A stretch of 32,074 bases of DNA, taken from the NCBI GenBank assembly GCA_002842875.1, contig PHEF01000057.1:1-32074 (forward strand). The letters run 5' to 3'. The translations under genes were made by a program, and so were the position numbers. The stretch's first letter is position 1. Each line of letters starts with the position of its first letter. The notes beneath the pieces are model-generated. The model searched no databases, was not told the DNA's origin, and saw only the letters and a list, made by a program, of their open reading frames with translations. The stretch is from Alphaproteobacteria bacterium HGW-Alphaproteobacteria-3. GTDB lineage: Bacteria > Pseudomonadota > Alphaproteobacteria > Parvibaculales > Parvibaculaceae. Shown one piece after another: positions 6,543-13,349 of the stretch.

Positions 6543-6548
6543 GTTATA
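6543..6548 (-). promoter_or_regulatory. -10 element of the gdx riboswitch transcript
   Basis: On the minus strand TATAAC (6548-6543), in the context GCTATAACTG, places the transcription start around 6536, directly at the 5' side of hairpin P1. The -35 region is weak (CTTCCG-like, about 17 bp upstream). Confidence 0.45.
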
Positions 6549-6646
6549 GCAAAGGGTGCGGGAACCGGAAGCCTCCTCATGCGCCTGGATTCGCGCGCCG
6601 CTTTCGATATATTAGCACTACAACTGCCACAAATAGCAGGTGAACC

Positions 6647-7090
6647 ATGAGAACTCACCATCAAGCGCGCGCCGCCGGACTGGCTCTCCTGCTGTCGGCT
6701 TCCCTTGCCCTGCCCGCCTCCGCCGATACCGGCTCGCCGCTCGGCAAGTGGCGCACCTTCGACCCGGACACGGGCGCGCCGAAAACGGTGGTCGAAATCA
6801 CCGAAACGGAGGGCACGCTGACGGGCACGATCGTCGAACTGCTCGATGACGGCGAAACCACATGCTCGCAATGCGATGGCGACAGGAAAAACCAGCCGCT
6901 CCTCGGCATGCCGGTCCTCTGGGGTCTGACGAAAAAAGGCGACGAATGGTCCGGCGGCACGATCCTCCGCCCCGCCAACGGCAAGACGGCGAACGCCAGC
7001 CTCGAACTCACAGACGGCGGCTCGAAACTCGAAGTCACCGGCTCGAAAGGCATCATGAGCCGCAGCCAGACATGGGAACGGGTGGAGTAA
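6647..7090 (+). CDS. DUF2147 family secreted protein
   Basis: This 147-residue protein has a clear Sec signal peptide (LALLLSASLALPASA, cleavage after about residue 26). A compact all-beta DUF2147 domain follows: GKWRTFDPDTGAPKTVVEIT near the start, and a central CSQCDGD...LLGMPVLWGL segment with a cysteine pair. Members are small periplasmic proteins of unproven function. The ATG at 6647 follows an AGGTG ribosome site, with a TATATT -10-like hexamer near 6609. It is divergent from gdx and followed by a large inverted repeat (7146-7197), so it is probably monocistronic. Confidence 0.85.
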   Translation: MRTHHQARAAGLALLLSASLALPASADTGSPLGKWRTFDPDTGAPKTVVEITETEGTLTGTIVELLDDGETTCSQCDGDRKNQPLLGMPVLWGLTKKGDEWSGGTILRPANGKTANASLELTDGGSKLEVTGSKGIMSRSQTWERVE

Positions 7091-7145
7091 GGCGTCACCG
7101 GATTTGCGATCAGACGGGCGGTTCTTTCCTCCGCCGCCAGCATCC

Positions 7146-7197
7146 CGGCTCCCGTTTGCCCCGCACCACCCCTCGATTAACCGGCAGACGGGAGCCG
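7146..7197. repeat. 15-bp near-perfect inverted repeat
   Basis: CGGCTCCCGTTTGCC (7146-7160) and GGCAGACGGGAGCCG (7183-7197) pair at 14 of 15 positions around a 22-nt loop. It lies 55 nt after the DUF2147 gene and directly before a TATAGT -10-like hexamer (7204-7209). No T-run follows. It could end transcription of the DUF2147 gene or protect its 3' end. Confidence 0.5.
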
Positions 7198-7243
7198 CTT
7201 TGCTATAGTGATCCGCGTCGGCGTTCCGGACGGAGCGGGAAAC

Positions 7244-7429
7244 ATGCCGGATGGCATCCGCATCTATCGCGAGAACAGGCCCGAAGAGCGCGTGATCGCT
7301 AGACTCTGCGACGCGCTGGTCGACTGTGTGGAGGGCGGCGCGTCGGTGAGTTTCATGGCGCCGATCTCGCGCGAAACGGAGAGAGCTTTCGCTCTCCCCG
7401 TCTCGGGACCGGCAGCAGGGCGCGGATGA
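7244..7429 (+). pseudogene. N-terminal remnant of a GNAT acetyltransferase
   Basis: The 61-codon frame encodes a segment (RPEERVIARLCDALVDCVEGGASVSFMAPISRE) that looks like the first helices and strand of GNAT acetyltransferases with the pattern LLVDCVEGGASVGFMAPLS. Similarity stops near codon 44; the remainder is unrelated, and the acetyl-CoA binding motif (Q/R-x-x-G-x-G/A) is missing. The frame has an ATG at 7244 behind GGAGCGGGA. Its 3' end overlaps the hairpin that terminates the Asn-repeat gene on the other strand (7377-7400). I read it as a decayed gene; a short functional peptide is less likely. Confidence 0.5.
7377..7400 (-). terminator. Terminator-like hairpin after the Asn-repeat gene
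   Basis: On the minus strand CGGGGAGAGC-GAAA-GCTCTCTCCG folds into a 10-bp stem with one G-T pair and a stable GAAA tetraloop, followed by a short TTT. It lies 59 nt beyond the stop at 7459. Confidence 0.6.
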
Positions 7430-7458
7430 AGCAGACTGACGCCCCGCCGCCGTAATCC

Positions 7459-8442
7459 TTAGTAGCCGACGCCGCCGGAGAAGAAGGCTCCACCCGTCGC
7501 CGCGACTTCCTCGCCCTTTTCGTTCTTGCGGATGAAGACTTCCGCATAAGCCACGCGCGTCGTGGCCGGAACCTGGCTGTAGCCGTAGTCCCGCTGCTGC
7601 GGCACGCAGGCGAGCATGCCGTTCGAGCCGTGGCGGAGCGCTTCGCCGGGGCGGCATTCGATCACATAACCGCCGAGATAATCGGGCTTCGCATTGTCGC
7701 CCTTGCCTGCCATTCGGCCGATCGTGGCGACGAGCATGTCGCCGGCGACGCAATGGAAGAGCTCGACATCGTCCTCCGGTCCGATTTCGGTAACCGTGCT
7801 GCTGACGCGCGCGGCCTCTTCCAGGCCCTTTGCGCTGACGCAGATCGCCTTCACCGGCTTCACGACGCTTGCCGTGCGCACGATCACATTGAGCGCGCCC
7901 ACCGGCGCCGCCTGGGGCGCGGAGACGTAGTAGCTGGAACCGCCGCCGCCGAAGCCGCCGCCACTGCCATTGCCGATCGCGACCGAACTCGTGCGGTCGA
8001 GCGCGGACGAAGCGCTGTCCGCCGCCGCATTCGCATTGGCGATGGCGGTAGCCGTCGCCGTAGCGTTCGCGTTGGCATTGGAGTTGGCGTTGACGTTCAC
8101 CTCGACGTTGATGTTGTTCTCGTTGTGGTTGTTGTTCGTGTTCGTATTGGTGTTCGTGTTGACGTTGGTATTCTTGTTGTAGTTGTTGTTCTCGTTGAAA
8201 TTGAAGTTCTTGTTGTAGTTGACGTTCTTGTTGCCGCCCCTGCCGCCGCCATGGCCCTTGCCGCCACCGCCACCGCCGCTGTCGCAACCGCAGTCGTTAC
8301 TCGGAGGAGGCGGAGGCGGTGTGCAACCGCCGCCGCATGCCGAAGCCGGATCGGCGCCGCCAAGGGCATAGAGGAAAACCGCGGCCCCGAAGACCGCCGC
8401 CGTGAAAGCCAGCCTGCCGCTGGCTGTCTCTTTGAAATTCAT
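7459..8442 (-). CDS. Secreted protein with Asn-X-Asn-X repeat tract; candidate surface fibre/adhesin
   Basis: This 327-residue protein has a Sec signal peptide (cleavage after ADPASA, near residue 35). The mature part begins with a Cys/Pro/Gly-rich stretch (C36, C40, six prolines, C51, C53, polyglycine to residue 70). Residues 71-139 alternate asparagine with another residue (NVNYNKNFNFNENNNYNK..., grading to NANANATATATAIANANA). A Gly/Ser linker and a C-terminal domain of about 150 residues with four cysteines (201, 231, 263, 279) follow. I do not recognise the family. If extended, the tract would put all Asn side chains on one face, as in Asn-ladder beta-solenoids or amyloids. ATG 8442 has AGGA 8 nt upstream; ATG 8451 is possible. 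A sigma-54-like element lies at 8526-8542. It may be cargo of the CsgG-like lipoprotein 1.7 kb away. Confidence 0.75.
   Translation of the reverse strand: MNFKETASGRLAFTAAVFGAAVFLYALGGADPASACGGGCTPPPPPPSNDCGCDSGGGGGGKGHGGGRGGNKNVNYNKNFNFNENNNYNKNTNVNTNTNTNTNNNHNENNINVEVNVNANSNANANATATATAIANANAAADSASSALDRTSSVAIGNGSGGGFGGGGSSYYVSAPQAAPVGALNVIVRTASVVKPVKAICVSAKGLEEAARVSSTVTEIGPEDDVELFHCVAGDMLVATIGRMAGKGDNAKPDYLGGYVIECRPGEALRHGSNGMLACVPQQRDYGYSQVPATTRVAYAEVFIRKNEKGEEVAATGGAFFSGGVGY
8026..8232 (-). repeat. Low-complexity tract encoding alternating Asn codons
   Basis: About 207 bp encode residues 71-139 of the Asn-repeat protein. On the plus strand it shows as GTT or GTTN recurring every 6 bp, the reverse of AAC. 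The copies are degenerate and lack a uniform unit, so it behaves as a protein-level repeat kept by selection rather than a fresh minisatellite. Confidence 0.85.
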
Positions 8443-8525
8443 CTGCTTCATCCTGACACTCCCGGTCCAAATGGACACGTTGGCCTGCGTCTTTTCCGGA
8501 CCTTGTCCGGCTCTTGCCCGCCACG

Positions 8526-8542
8526 ATGCAGAAGCCGTGCCG
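8526..8542 (-). promoter_or_regulatory. Possible sigma-54 promoter of the Asn-repeat gene
   Basis: On the minus strand CGGCACG-GCTT-CTGCA matches the -24/-12 consensus TGGCACG-N4-TTGCA with two mismatches and keeps the invariant GG and GC 10 bp apart. The predicted start near 8516 gives a 74-nt leader, similar to the csgG-like gene. GC-rich DNA yields such matches by chance, so this is tentative. Confidence 0.4.
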
Positions 8543-8576
8543 CCATGCCGGAACGGCGCCGGGCCGCCCGCCGAAT

Positions 8577-8609
8577 GGTTAACGGCGTACCAAACGGCGC
8601 GCGTTAACC
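8577..8609. promoter_or_regulatory. Inverted repeat GGTTAACG / CGTTAACC
   Basis: GGTTAACG (8577-8584) and CGTTAACC (8602-8609) form perfect 8-bp arms 17 bp apart, 35-67 bp upstream of the possible -24 element of the Asn-repeat gene. The two arm centres lie 25 bp apart, so a dimeric regulator or a pair of sites is plausible. Which protein binds is unknown. Confidence 0.4.
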
Positions 8610-8813
8610 TCCCGGTCGCGTCCTTGCACACGCCATGCCCCGCAACTCATTGAAGCTTCATCGGAATTCGGCCGCCCTTACCCGCCGCTGCCTGTCTCAT
8701 TAACGGTTGGCACGTTTTCTGCTCTCTCACACCCGTCCCCGCAATCGGACGCCTCGGCCCGTACCGGATCGAAACGGCAGCCTGATGCGGGACAAATGAG
8801 GGGAGAAGCGACC

Positions 8814-8830
8814 CGAAACGGGACGTTTCG
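8814..8830. promoter_or_regulatory. Inverted repeat CGAAACG-GGA-CGTTTCG upstream of the PAS gene
   Basis: A perfect 7+3+7 inverted repeat stands 79 nt before the PAS_5 gene, and one arm (CGAAACGG) recurs at 8770-8777. Together they look like an operator with an extra half-site. The rest of the 8443-8908 gap holds only the leader and promoter region of the Asn-repeat gene. Confidence 0.45.
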
Positions 8831-8908
8831 CCCGGAATGGGTTAGGATTTTCCGCATGGGCTTAACGGGGGCATTCCCCTGCCACGCGGATCGGCGCTGC
8901 AGGGGACG

Positions 8909-9586
8909 ATGACGATGAAGCACAAGAACAACCAGGTGCTGTTCGACTACTGGAACGCGATCCGCGCCGGGCGCCCGGCGCCGCGTCGCGCGGAAATCGA
9001 ACCCGGCGACATTCGCCGCATTCTTCCTTATGTGTTCATTCTGGAACGCAAGGACCGCGACACCTGCCGCTTCCGTCTCGCGGGCACGGGCCTCTGCCGC
9101 ACCTACGGCATGGAGTTCCGCGGCCACAACCTCCTTTCCATGTGGTCGGACGACTGCGCGGAAAACCTGAAGCAGGCACTGGACGACGTTGCCACCAACG
9201 CGACCGTCTCCGTGGTCGAATACACCGCCGCAACGAATGACGGCCACGAAGCCACCTTCGAAATGATCCTGCTCCCGCTCGCGCATGAAGACGGGACGAT
9301 AACTCGCGTGCTCGGCGCGGCCGTCCCTGTCGATCAGTTCGGCTGGATCGGCGACCGGCTTCTCGCCCGTCAGTGGATCGACCGTCTTCGCCGCCTCGAC
9401 CCGGAGCGGATGCCGAAATCGGCCCGCCCGGCGGAAGCTGTTGCGCGCCGTATCCTCGCGGAAAAGCCGCCGGTGGCGATCGCGACGCTTGCGAGCCACT
9501 CGATCCGCAAGCCGCCGCTCCGCGGTGAACGCTCCTACCTGCGTCTGGTGAAGGGCGCGCTGAGCGGAAACGAAGAGCGCGGCTGA
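8909..9586 (+). CDS. PAS_5 domain protein
   Basis: This 225-residue cytoplasmic protein matches the PAS_5 family common in alphaproteobacteria. It starts with the helix FDYWNAIRAGRPAPRRAEIEPGDIRRILPYVFILE. The PAS core CRFRLAGTGLCRTYGMEFRGHNLLSMW follows, and then strands VVEYTAATNDGHEATFEMILLPLAHEDG. Conserved phrases such as RRILPYVF and the G..L...G.EFRG element support the call. No kinase, cyclase or DNA-binding domain is attached; residues after about 155 are basic and less ordered. Single-domain PAS_5 proteins have no settled role, and a sensory function is inference. The ATG at 8909 follows CAGGGGACG. A bidirectional terminator separates it from the convergent GMC gene. Confidence 0.85.
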   Translation: MTMKHKNNQVLFDYWNAIRAGRPAPRRAEIEPGDIRRILPYVFILERKDRDTCRFRLAGTGLCRTYGMEFRGHNLLSMWSDDCAENLKQALDDVATNATVSVVEYTAATNDGHEATFEMILLPLAHEDGTITRVLGAAVPVDQFGWIGDRLLARQWIDRLRRLDPERMPKSARPAEAVARRILAEKPPVAIATLASHSIRKPPLRGERSYLRLVKGALSGNEERG

Positions 9587-9607
9587 CGCGCGGCAATGCG
9601 AAAACAA

Positions 9608-9637
9608 AAAAGCCGGTGTCGCGAGACACCGGCTTTT
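9608..9637. terminator. Bidirectional terminator between the PAS_5 and GMC genes
   Basis: AAAAGCCGGTGTC-GCGA-GACACCGGCTTTT is a perfect 13-bp stem with a tetraloop and A/T runs on both sides. It can end the rightward PAS_5 gene (stop 9586) and the leftward GMC gene (stop 9657). Confidence 0.92.
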
Positions 9638-9656
9638 GTTTTGCCGAACCAACCGG

Positions 9657-11303
9657 TCAGGCGGCGTTGCCGATCCGGTCTTCCGCAATGGTGACATTTT
9701 CGGAAGGCAGCGGCGCCTTGCCCAGAATATCGTCCGAAATCTTCTCGGCGATCATGATGGTCGGTGCGTTGGTGTTGCCGCCGACAAGCGTCGGCATGAC
9801 CGACGCATCGACGACGCGCAGGCCTTGCAGCCCATGCACGCGGCACTTCGCATCGACCACAGCCATCGGATCCGTCCCCATCTTGGCGGTGCCGACGGGA
9901 TGGTAGATCGTCTCCGCCGTCTCGCGGATCCATGCGTCGATCTCGTTGTCGCTCTGCTTGCCCGCACCCGGCCAGAACTCGGGACCGCGATAGGCGTCCA
10001 TCGCACGCTGCGAGATGATGTTACGCACGATCTTCACGCCTTCGCGCATCACCACACGGTCGTATTCAGCTTCCAGATAGTTCGGCTGGATGAGTGCGTA
10101 ATCGCCGGGGTTCGGCGACTTCAGCGCGATGTAGCCCCGGCTTTCCGGGCGAAGCTGGCAGACATGCACGGTGAACCCGTGCCGGTCCGACTTCACACGC
10201 GCATGGTCGCGCATCATCGCAGCCACGAAGTGAAGCTGAATGTCCGGGACTTCAAGCTCGGAGCGCGTCTTCAGGAAGGCACCGGACTCGAGGCCGTTCG
10301 AGGTTGCGAGGCCGGTCTTGAAGAATGTGTACTGCATGCCCGTCATGAGCTGCTTCAGCGGGTTCGACACCGTGCTGTGCAGCGTGATCGGCTGCGTGCA
10401 TTCGTAGATGACCGTGCAGTCGAGATGGTCCTGCAGGTTCTGTCCGACGCCCGGCAGGTCCGCCACGACATCGATACCGAACTTCCTCAGATACTCGCCC
10501 TTGCCGACACCGGAGAGCAGCAGCAGTTGCGGCGAGTTGACGGCACCGCCCGAAAGAATGACTTCCTTGCCCGCGCGCGCGACTTTGGTCTCGCCCTTCT
10601 GCGTATATTCGACCCCGACGGCCTTCTTGCCTTCGAAAAGAATACGCGAGGTGAGCGCCTCGACCTCGACCGAAAGGTTCGGACGGCTCAGAGCCGGAAC
10701 GAGATATCCCTTGGCCGCGCTGCAGCGCTGGCCATCCTTGATGGTGAGCTGATAGGGCCCGACGCCTTCCTGCTGCGGTCCGTTGAAATCTTCCGTATAG
10801 GGATGGCCGGCCTGCTTGCCCGCTTCCACGAAGGACTCGAAGAGCACGTTCGTCTTGCGCGAATTGCTGACGCCTAGCGGCCCCTCACCGCCATGGAAGG
10901 CGCTGTCGCCGTTTTCATTGCCTTCCGAGCGGCGGAAATAGGGCAGCACGTCCGAGAAGCCCCAGCCTTCGAGGCCGAGCTGGCGCCACATGTCGTAGTC
11001 GCGCGCATGTCCGCGAATGTAGATCATGCCGTTGATCGAGGAGGAGCCGCCGAGCACCTTGCCGCGCGGCCAGTAAAGCTTGCGGTTGTTGAGGAAGGGC
11101 TGGCCTTCCGTGTCGTAACACCAGTTGGCGAGATCCGTGCCGATCAGCTTTCCGACGCCGGCCGGCATGTGGATCATGAAGTTCGAATCCTTCGACCCCG
11201 CTTCCAGCAGCAGAACCTTGTTCGACGGATTTTCCGACAAACGATTGGCCAACACGCAACCGGCACTGCCGGCACCGATAATGATGTAGTCGAACTCGCT
11301 CAT
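9657..11303 (-). CDS. GMC family FAD-dependent oxidoreductase (alcohol/choline dehydrogenase type)
   Basis: This 548-residue flavoprotein has the N-terminal FAD fingerprint IIIGAGSAG (7-15) and the GMC signature 1, PRGKVLGGSSSINGMIYIRG (79-98). Signature 2 is GAVNSPQLLLLSGVG (about 255-270). The C-terminal catalytic region has YHPVGTAKMG (His468) and GGNTNAPT (Asn510/512). Its length and motifs match choline dehydrogenase, AlkJ-type long-chain alcohol dehydrogenase and polyethylene-glycol dehydrogenase relatives, which sequence motifs alone cannot separate. No betaine-aldehyde dehydrogenase, BetI or alkane hydroxylase is adjacent, so I leave the substrate open. The ATG at 11303 has only a weak upstream site. 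Confidence 0.9.
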   Translation of the reverse strand: MSEFDYIIIGAGSAGCVLANRLSENPSNKVLLLEAGSKDSNFMIHMPAGVGKLIGTDLANWCYDTEGQPFLNNRKLYWPRGKVLGGSSSINGMIYIRGHARDYDMWRQLGLEGWGFSDVLPYFRRSEGNENGDSAFHGGEGPLGVSNSRKTNVLFESFVEAGKQAGHPYTEDFNGPQQEGVGPYQLTIKDGQRCSAAKGYLVPALSRPNLSVEVEALTSRILFEGKKAVGVEYTQKGETKVARAGKEVILSGGAVNSPQLLLLSGVGKGEYLRKFGIDVVADLPGVGQNLQDHLDCTVIYECTQPITLHSTVSNPLKQLMTGMQYTFFKTGLATSNGLESGAFLKTRSELEVPDIQLHFVAAMMRDHARVKSDRHGFTVHVCQLRPESRGYIALKSPNPGDYALIQPNYLEAEYDRVVMREGVKIVRNIISQRAMDAYRGPEFWPGAGKQSDNEIDAWIRETAETIYHPVGTAKMGTDPMAVVDAKCRVHGLQGLRVVDASVMPTLVGGNTNAPTIMIAEKISDDILGKAPLPSENVTIAEDRIGNAA

Positions 11304-11652
11304 AAGCTTTGTTTCCGGTCTTTGTTTATGACCGCCCTATCCCCGCATGCACGGAAAGAACCCTTTCCTGCGCGGCGATGGCGGCGGACGGCGCCCGTTC
11401 CTGGCTGACCCAGCCATTTCCTGGCCGATTTTCCCTGATTGGTCGGAATATGCCGCGATTGTCGGGAATTGCCGAAGCTGACGCAAGCGTCAATTTTGAG
11501 CAACTTCGATAGTAAAGAATGCCGGTTCTTTCCGAAATGGTGTCGAAACGACCCGCGAGGATTATTCCGGTAAAAATTCATTAACCGTGACGCGCTTATT
11601 CTGGTGCTGAAATTCAGCGCCCTCTCGCGCGTCTACTGACAGGCTGAACTCA
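11304..11652. promoter_or_regulatory. Divergent intergenic region with two dyad sites
   Basis: This 349-nt gap between the leftward GMC gene and the rightward PilZ gene holds two clear dyads. TGACGC-AA-GCGTCA lies at 11479-11492. GGTGCTGAA-A-TTCAGCGCC lies at 11603-11621 (one wobble mismatch, 1-nt centre), 31 nt before the PilZ start. Both could be operators; no well-formed sigma-70 promoter is obvious to me, and no small gene is supportable. Confidence 0.45.
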
Positions 11653-12252
11653 ATGCAACCCGACCACGACGAACGCCGTCGCTATCAGCGCGTGGCCTTT
11701 GAGGCGAAAGGCCGCTTCCTGGCGCCCGACGGATCGGAACATACCTGCTCGATTCGCGATATGTCGCTCGGCGGCATCGCGATCTCATCCGACGCGCTCA
11801 TGGAAATTGGCGCCCAGATCATTGTCTATTTCGACGAATTCGGCCGTTTTGAAGGCCCCGTCGTCCGCTCTTTCGATGGCGGCTTTGCGATCGCAACGGC
11901 GATCAGCGGCCCGCGCCGCGAACGCCTGAGCCAGCGGCTTGAGGCGCTCGCCCGCGGCGAAAAGATCGAAGTGTCGGCTCGTCGTGCCTTTGCGCGATAC
12001 GCGCCCGGCGAGGCGGGCCTCGAGGAGAGTTCGGTCCTCATCCTCGCGGACGGCCAGTCCATGCCCTGCCGCATCATCGACATGTCGCTCGGCGGGGCGC
12101 AGGTCGCCGTCGAAAACCGGCCGCCGATCGGTACCGGCGTCTCGATCGGCCGCATGACCGGCCGCGTGGTGCGCCACACCGAGGAAGGCGTCGGCATTCA
12201 GTTCACCGACGTTCCCGAGCGCGCGACGGCATTTTCCCGGCCCTTCGGCTGA
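11653..12252 (+). CDS. Tandem PilZ-domain protein (c-di-GMP receptor)
   Basis: This 199-residue soluble protein carries two PilZ domains. The first has RRYQR (Arg9-x3-Arg13) and DMSLGG (Asp36, Ser38, Gly41). The second has RAFAR (Arg111-x3-Arg115) and DMSLGG (Asp143, Ser145, Gly148). Both copies therefore keep the R-x3-R and D-x-S-x2-G elements that bind cyclic di-GMP. No effector domain is attached, so it likely acts through a protein partner in motility, surface attachment or exopolysaccharide control. The ATG at 11653 is preceded by only a weak AGGCTGAAC site. It is alone in its unit. Confidence 0.92.
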   Translation: MQPDHDERRRYQRVAFEAKGRFLAPDGSEHTCSIRDMSLGGIAISSDALMEIGAQIIVYFDEFGRFEGPVVRSFDGGFAIATAISGPRRERLSQRLEALARGEKIEVSARRAFARYAPGEAGLEESSVLILADGQSMPCRIIDMSLGGAQVAVENRPPIGTGVSIGRMTGRVVRHTEEGVGIQFTDVPERATAFSRPFG

Positions 12253-12344
12253 TATTTGAGGCCGGGCCCTGTTGCCCGGCTCCCCCATCTCTCTAGACTT
12301 CCTCCCGGAAGCCGCGCCAGCGGCAGAAGACAAGGGGGGACGAT

Positions 12345-13046
12345 TTGTCCGGAGAAATTCTCACCACCACCCTCGAAAACGGTGTCGCCGTCCTCACCAT
12401 GGACGATGGCCGCGCCAATGCGCTTGGCCACGCCATGATCGGCGCGCTGCACGCCGCCCTCGACCGCGCCGAAAAAGAGGCGAAAGCGGTCCTCATCCTC
12501 GGCCGCGAAAATCGTTTCTGCGCCGGCTTCGACCTCGACGTCATGGGCTCCGGCCCGGAAAACGTCCGGAAACTGGTGATGTCGGGCGCCGAACTGCTCA
12601 TGCGCCTTTATGAATACCCTTTGCCCGTCGTCATGGCCTGCACCGGCCACGCGCTTGCGGCAGGCGGCCTGCTGCTCCTCTCGGCGGATGTACGGATCGG
12701 GGCCGAAGGATCCTTCAAGATCGGCCTGCCTGAAGTCGCAATCGGCATGACCATGCCCGTCTTCGGCATCGAACTCGCCCGCGACCGCCTCGCCCGTAAC
12801 CGTTTCACGGAAGCCGTCACCCAGGCGAAGATTTACGGCCCCGCCGAGGCCGTCGCCGCCGGTTATCTCGATGCGGCGGTGCCCGCGGGCGCGCTGCTGG
12901 AGAGCGCAAAGGCGCGCGCCGGAGAGCTCGCCGCCCTGCAGCAGCCGGCCTTCGCCAATACCAAGCGCAAGGAACGCAAGGCGACGCTCGACCTCATTCG
13001 CAGCACCCTGAAGGCGGATTCCGGAACTTTCGACGGCGCGCAATAA
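12345..13046 (+). CDS. Crotonase/enoyl-CoA hydratase family protein (atypical active site)
   Basis: This 233-residue protein has the crotonase fold: RFCAGFDL (first oxyanion-hole strand), HALAAGGLLLLSADVRIG (second oxyanion hole) and GLPEVAIGMTMP. The second catalytic glutamate position (PEVAIG) is kept, but the first, which in hydratases lies in GGGxE, is a leucine here. Simple hydration of enoyl-CoA is therefore doubtful and an isomerase or hydrolase role is possible. It is also shorter than the usual 255-265 residues. I choose the TTG at 12345 because a strong AAGGGGGGA site stands 5-6 nt upstream and family similarity begins there. It is not in an evident beta-oxidation operon. Confidence 0.85.
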   Translation: MSGEILTTTLENGVAVLTMDDGRANALGHAMIGALHAALDRAEKEAKAVLILGRENRFCAGFDLDVMGSGPENVRKLVMSGAELLMRLYEYPLPVVMACTGHALAAGGLLLLSADVRIGAEGSFKIGLPEVAIGMTMPVFGIELARDRLARNRFTEAVTQAKIYGPAEAVAAGYLDAAVPAGALLESAKARAGELAALQQPAFANTKRKERKATLDLIRSTLKADSGTFDGAQ

Positions 13047-13349
13047 CGCTGGAAACACCCGGGCAAAAAAATTTCAACCGCCCCAAAAGGGATCGGATCG
13101 CCGCCTTGCCGCCTTCGGAGAGCAGCGGAAACCGCCACCGCCGTCCACAGCCGGCGCCGGAAAAGCCCTGAAAATATTGGGTTTTTATGCGCGTATCCAA
13201 TCGGGACAATTTTAGGCGTATTCAGCTCATTCAAATTTTAGGCAAACGCATTTCAAGTTAGCGGCGTGTTTGCGTCAAATTACTGTCCCGGATTTAAACG
13301 GCCACAAATTCCTGACTGCCATTCTACCGCTCAAGGTTTCGGCAGTTGG
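13047..13349 (+). promoter_or_regulatory. Intergenic region: direct repeat and promoter of the cysteine-protease gene
   Basis: This 303-nt gap has no supportable gene. AATTTTAGGC occurs twice at 13208-13217 and 13234-13243, 26 bp apart, in an AT-rich patch. A candidate promoter follows: TTGCGT (13270-13275), 17-bp spacer, TTTAAA (13293-13298), with a predicted start near 13305 and about 45 nt of leader. The direct repeat sits 27-62 bp upstream of the -35, where an activator could bind. Confidence 0.45.

Noticed and set aside
8026..8232. CRISPR-like or minisatellite array
   Set aside because: The 6-bp periodicity comes from Asn codons in an open frame; there are no uniform repeats and spacers.
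8026..8232. Curlin (CsgA/B) repeats
   Set aside because: Curlin repeats need spaced Gln/Asn with glycine turns; here Asn simply alternates and Gln is lacking.
6419..8287. Very long Arg/Gln-rich open frame on the minus strand
   Set aside because: It is an out-of-frame reading of the Asn-repeat gene and further DNA; the composition is skewed and it crosses the gdx riboswitch, a terminator and the DUF2147 gene.
7630..8607. Long plus-strand frame opposite the Asn-repeat gene
   Set aside because: Its Val/Arg runs are the antisense image of the Asn repeat; there is no ribosome site or family similarity.
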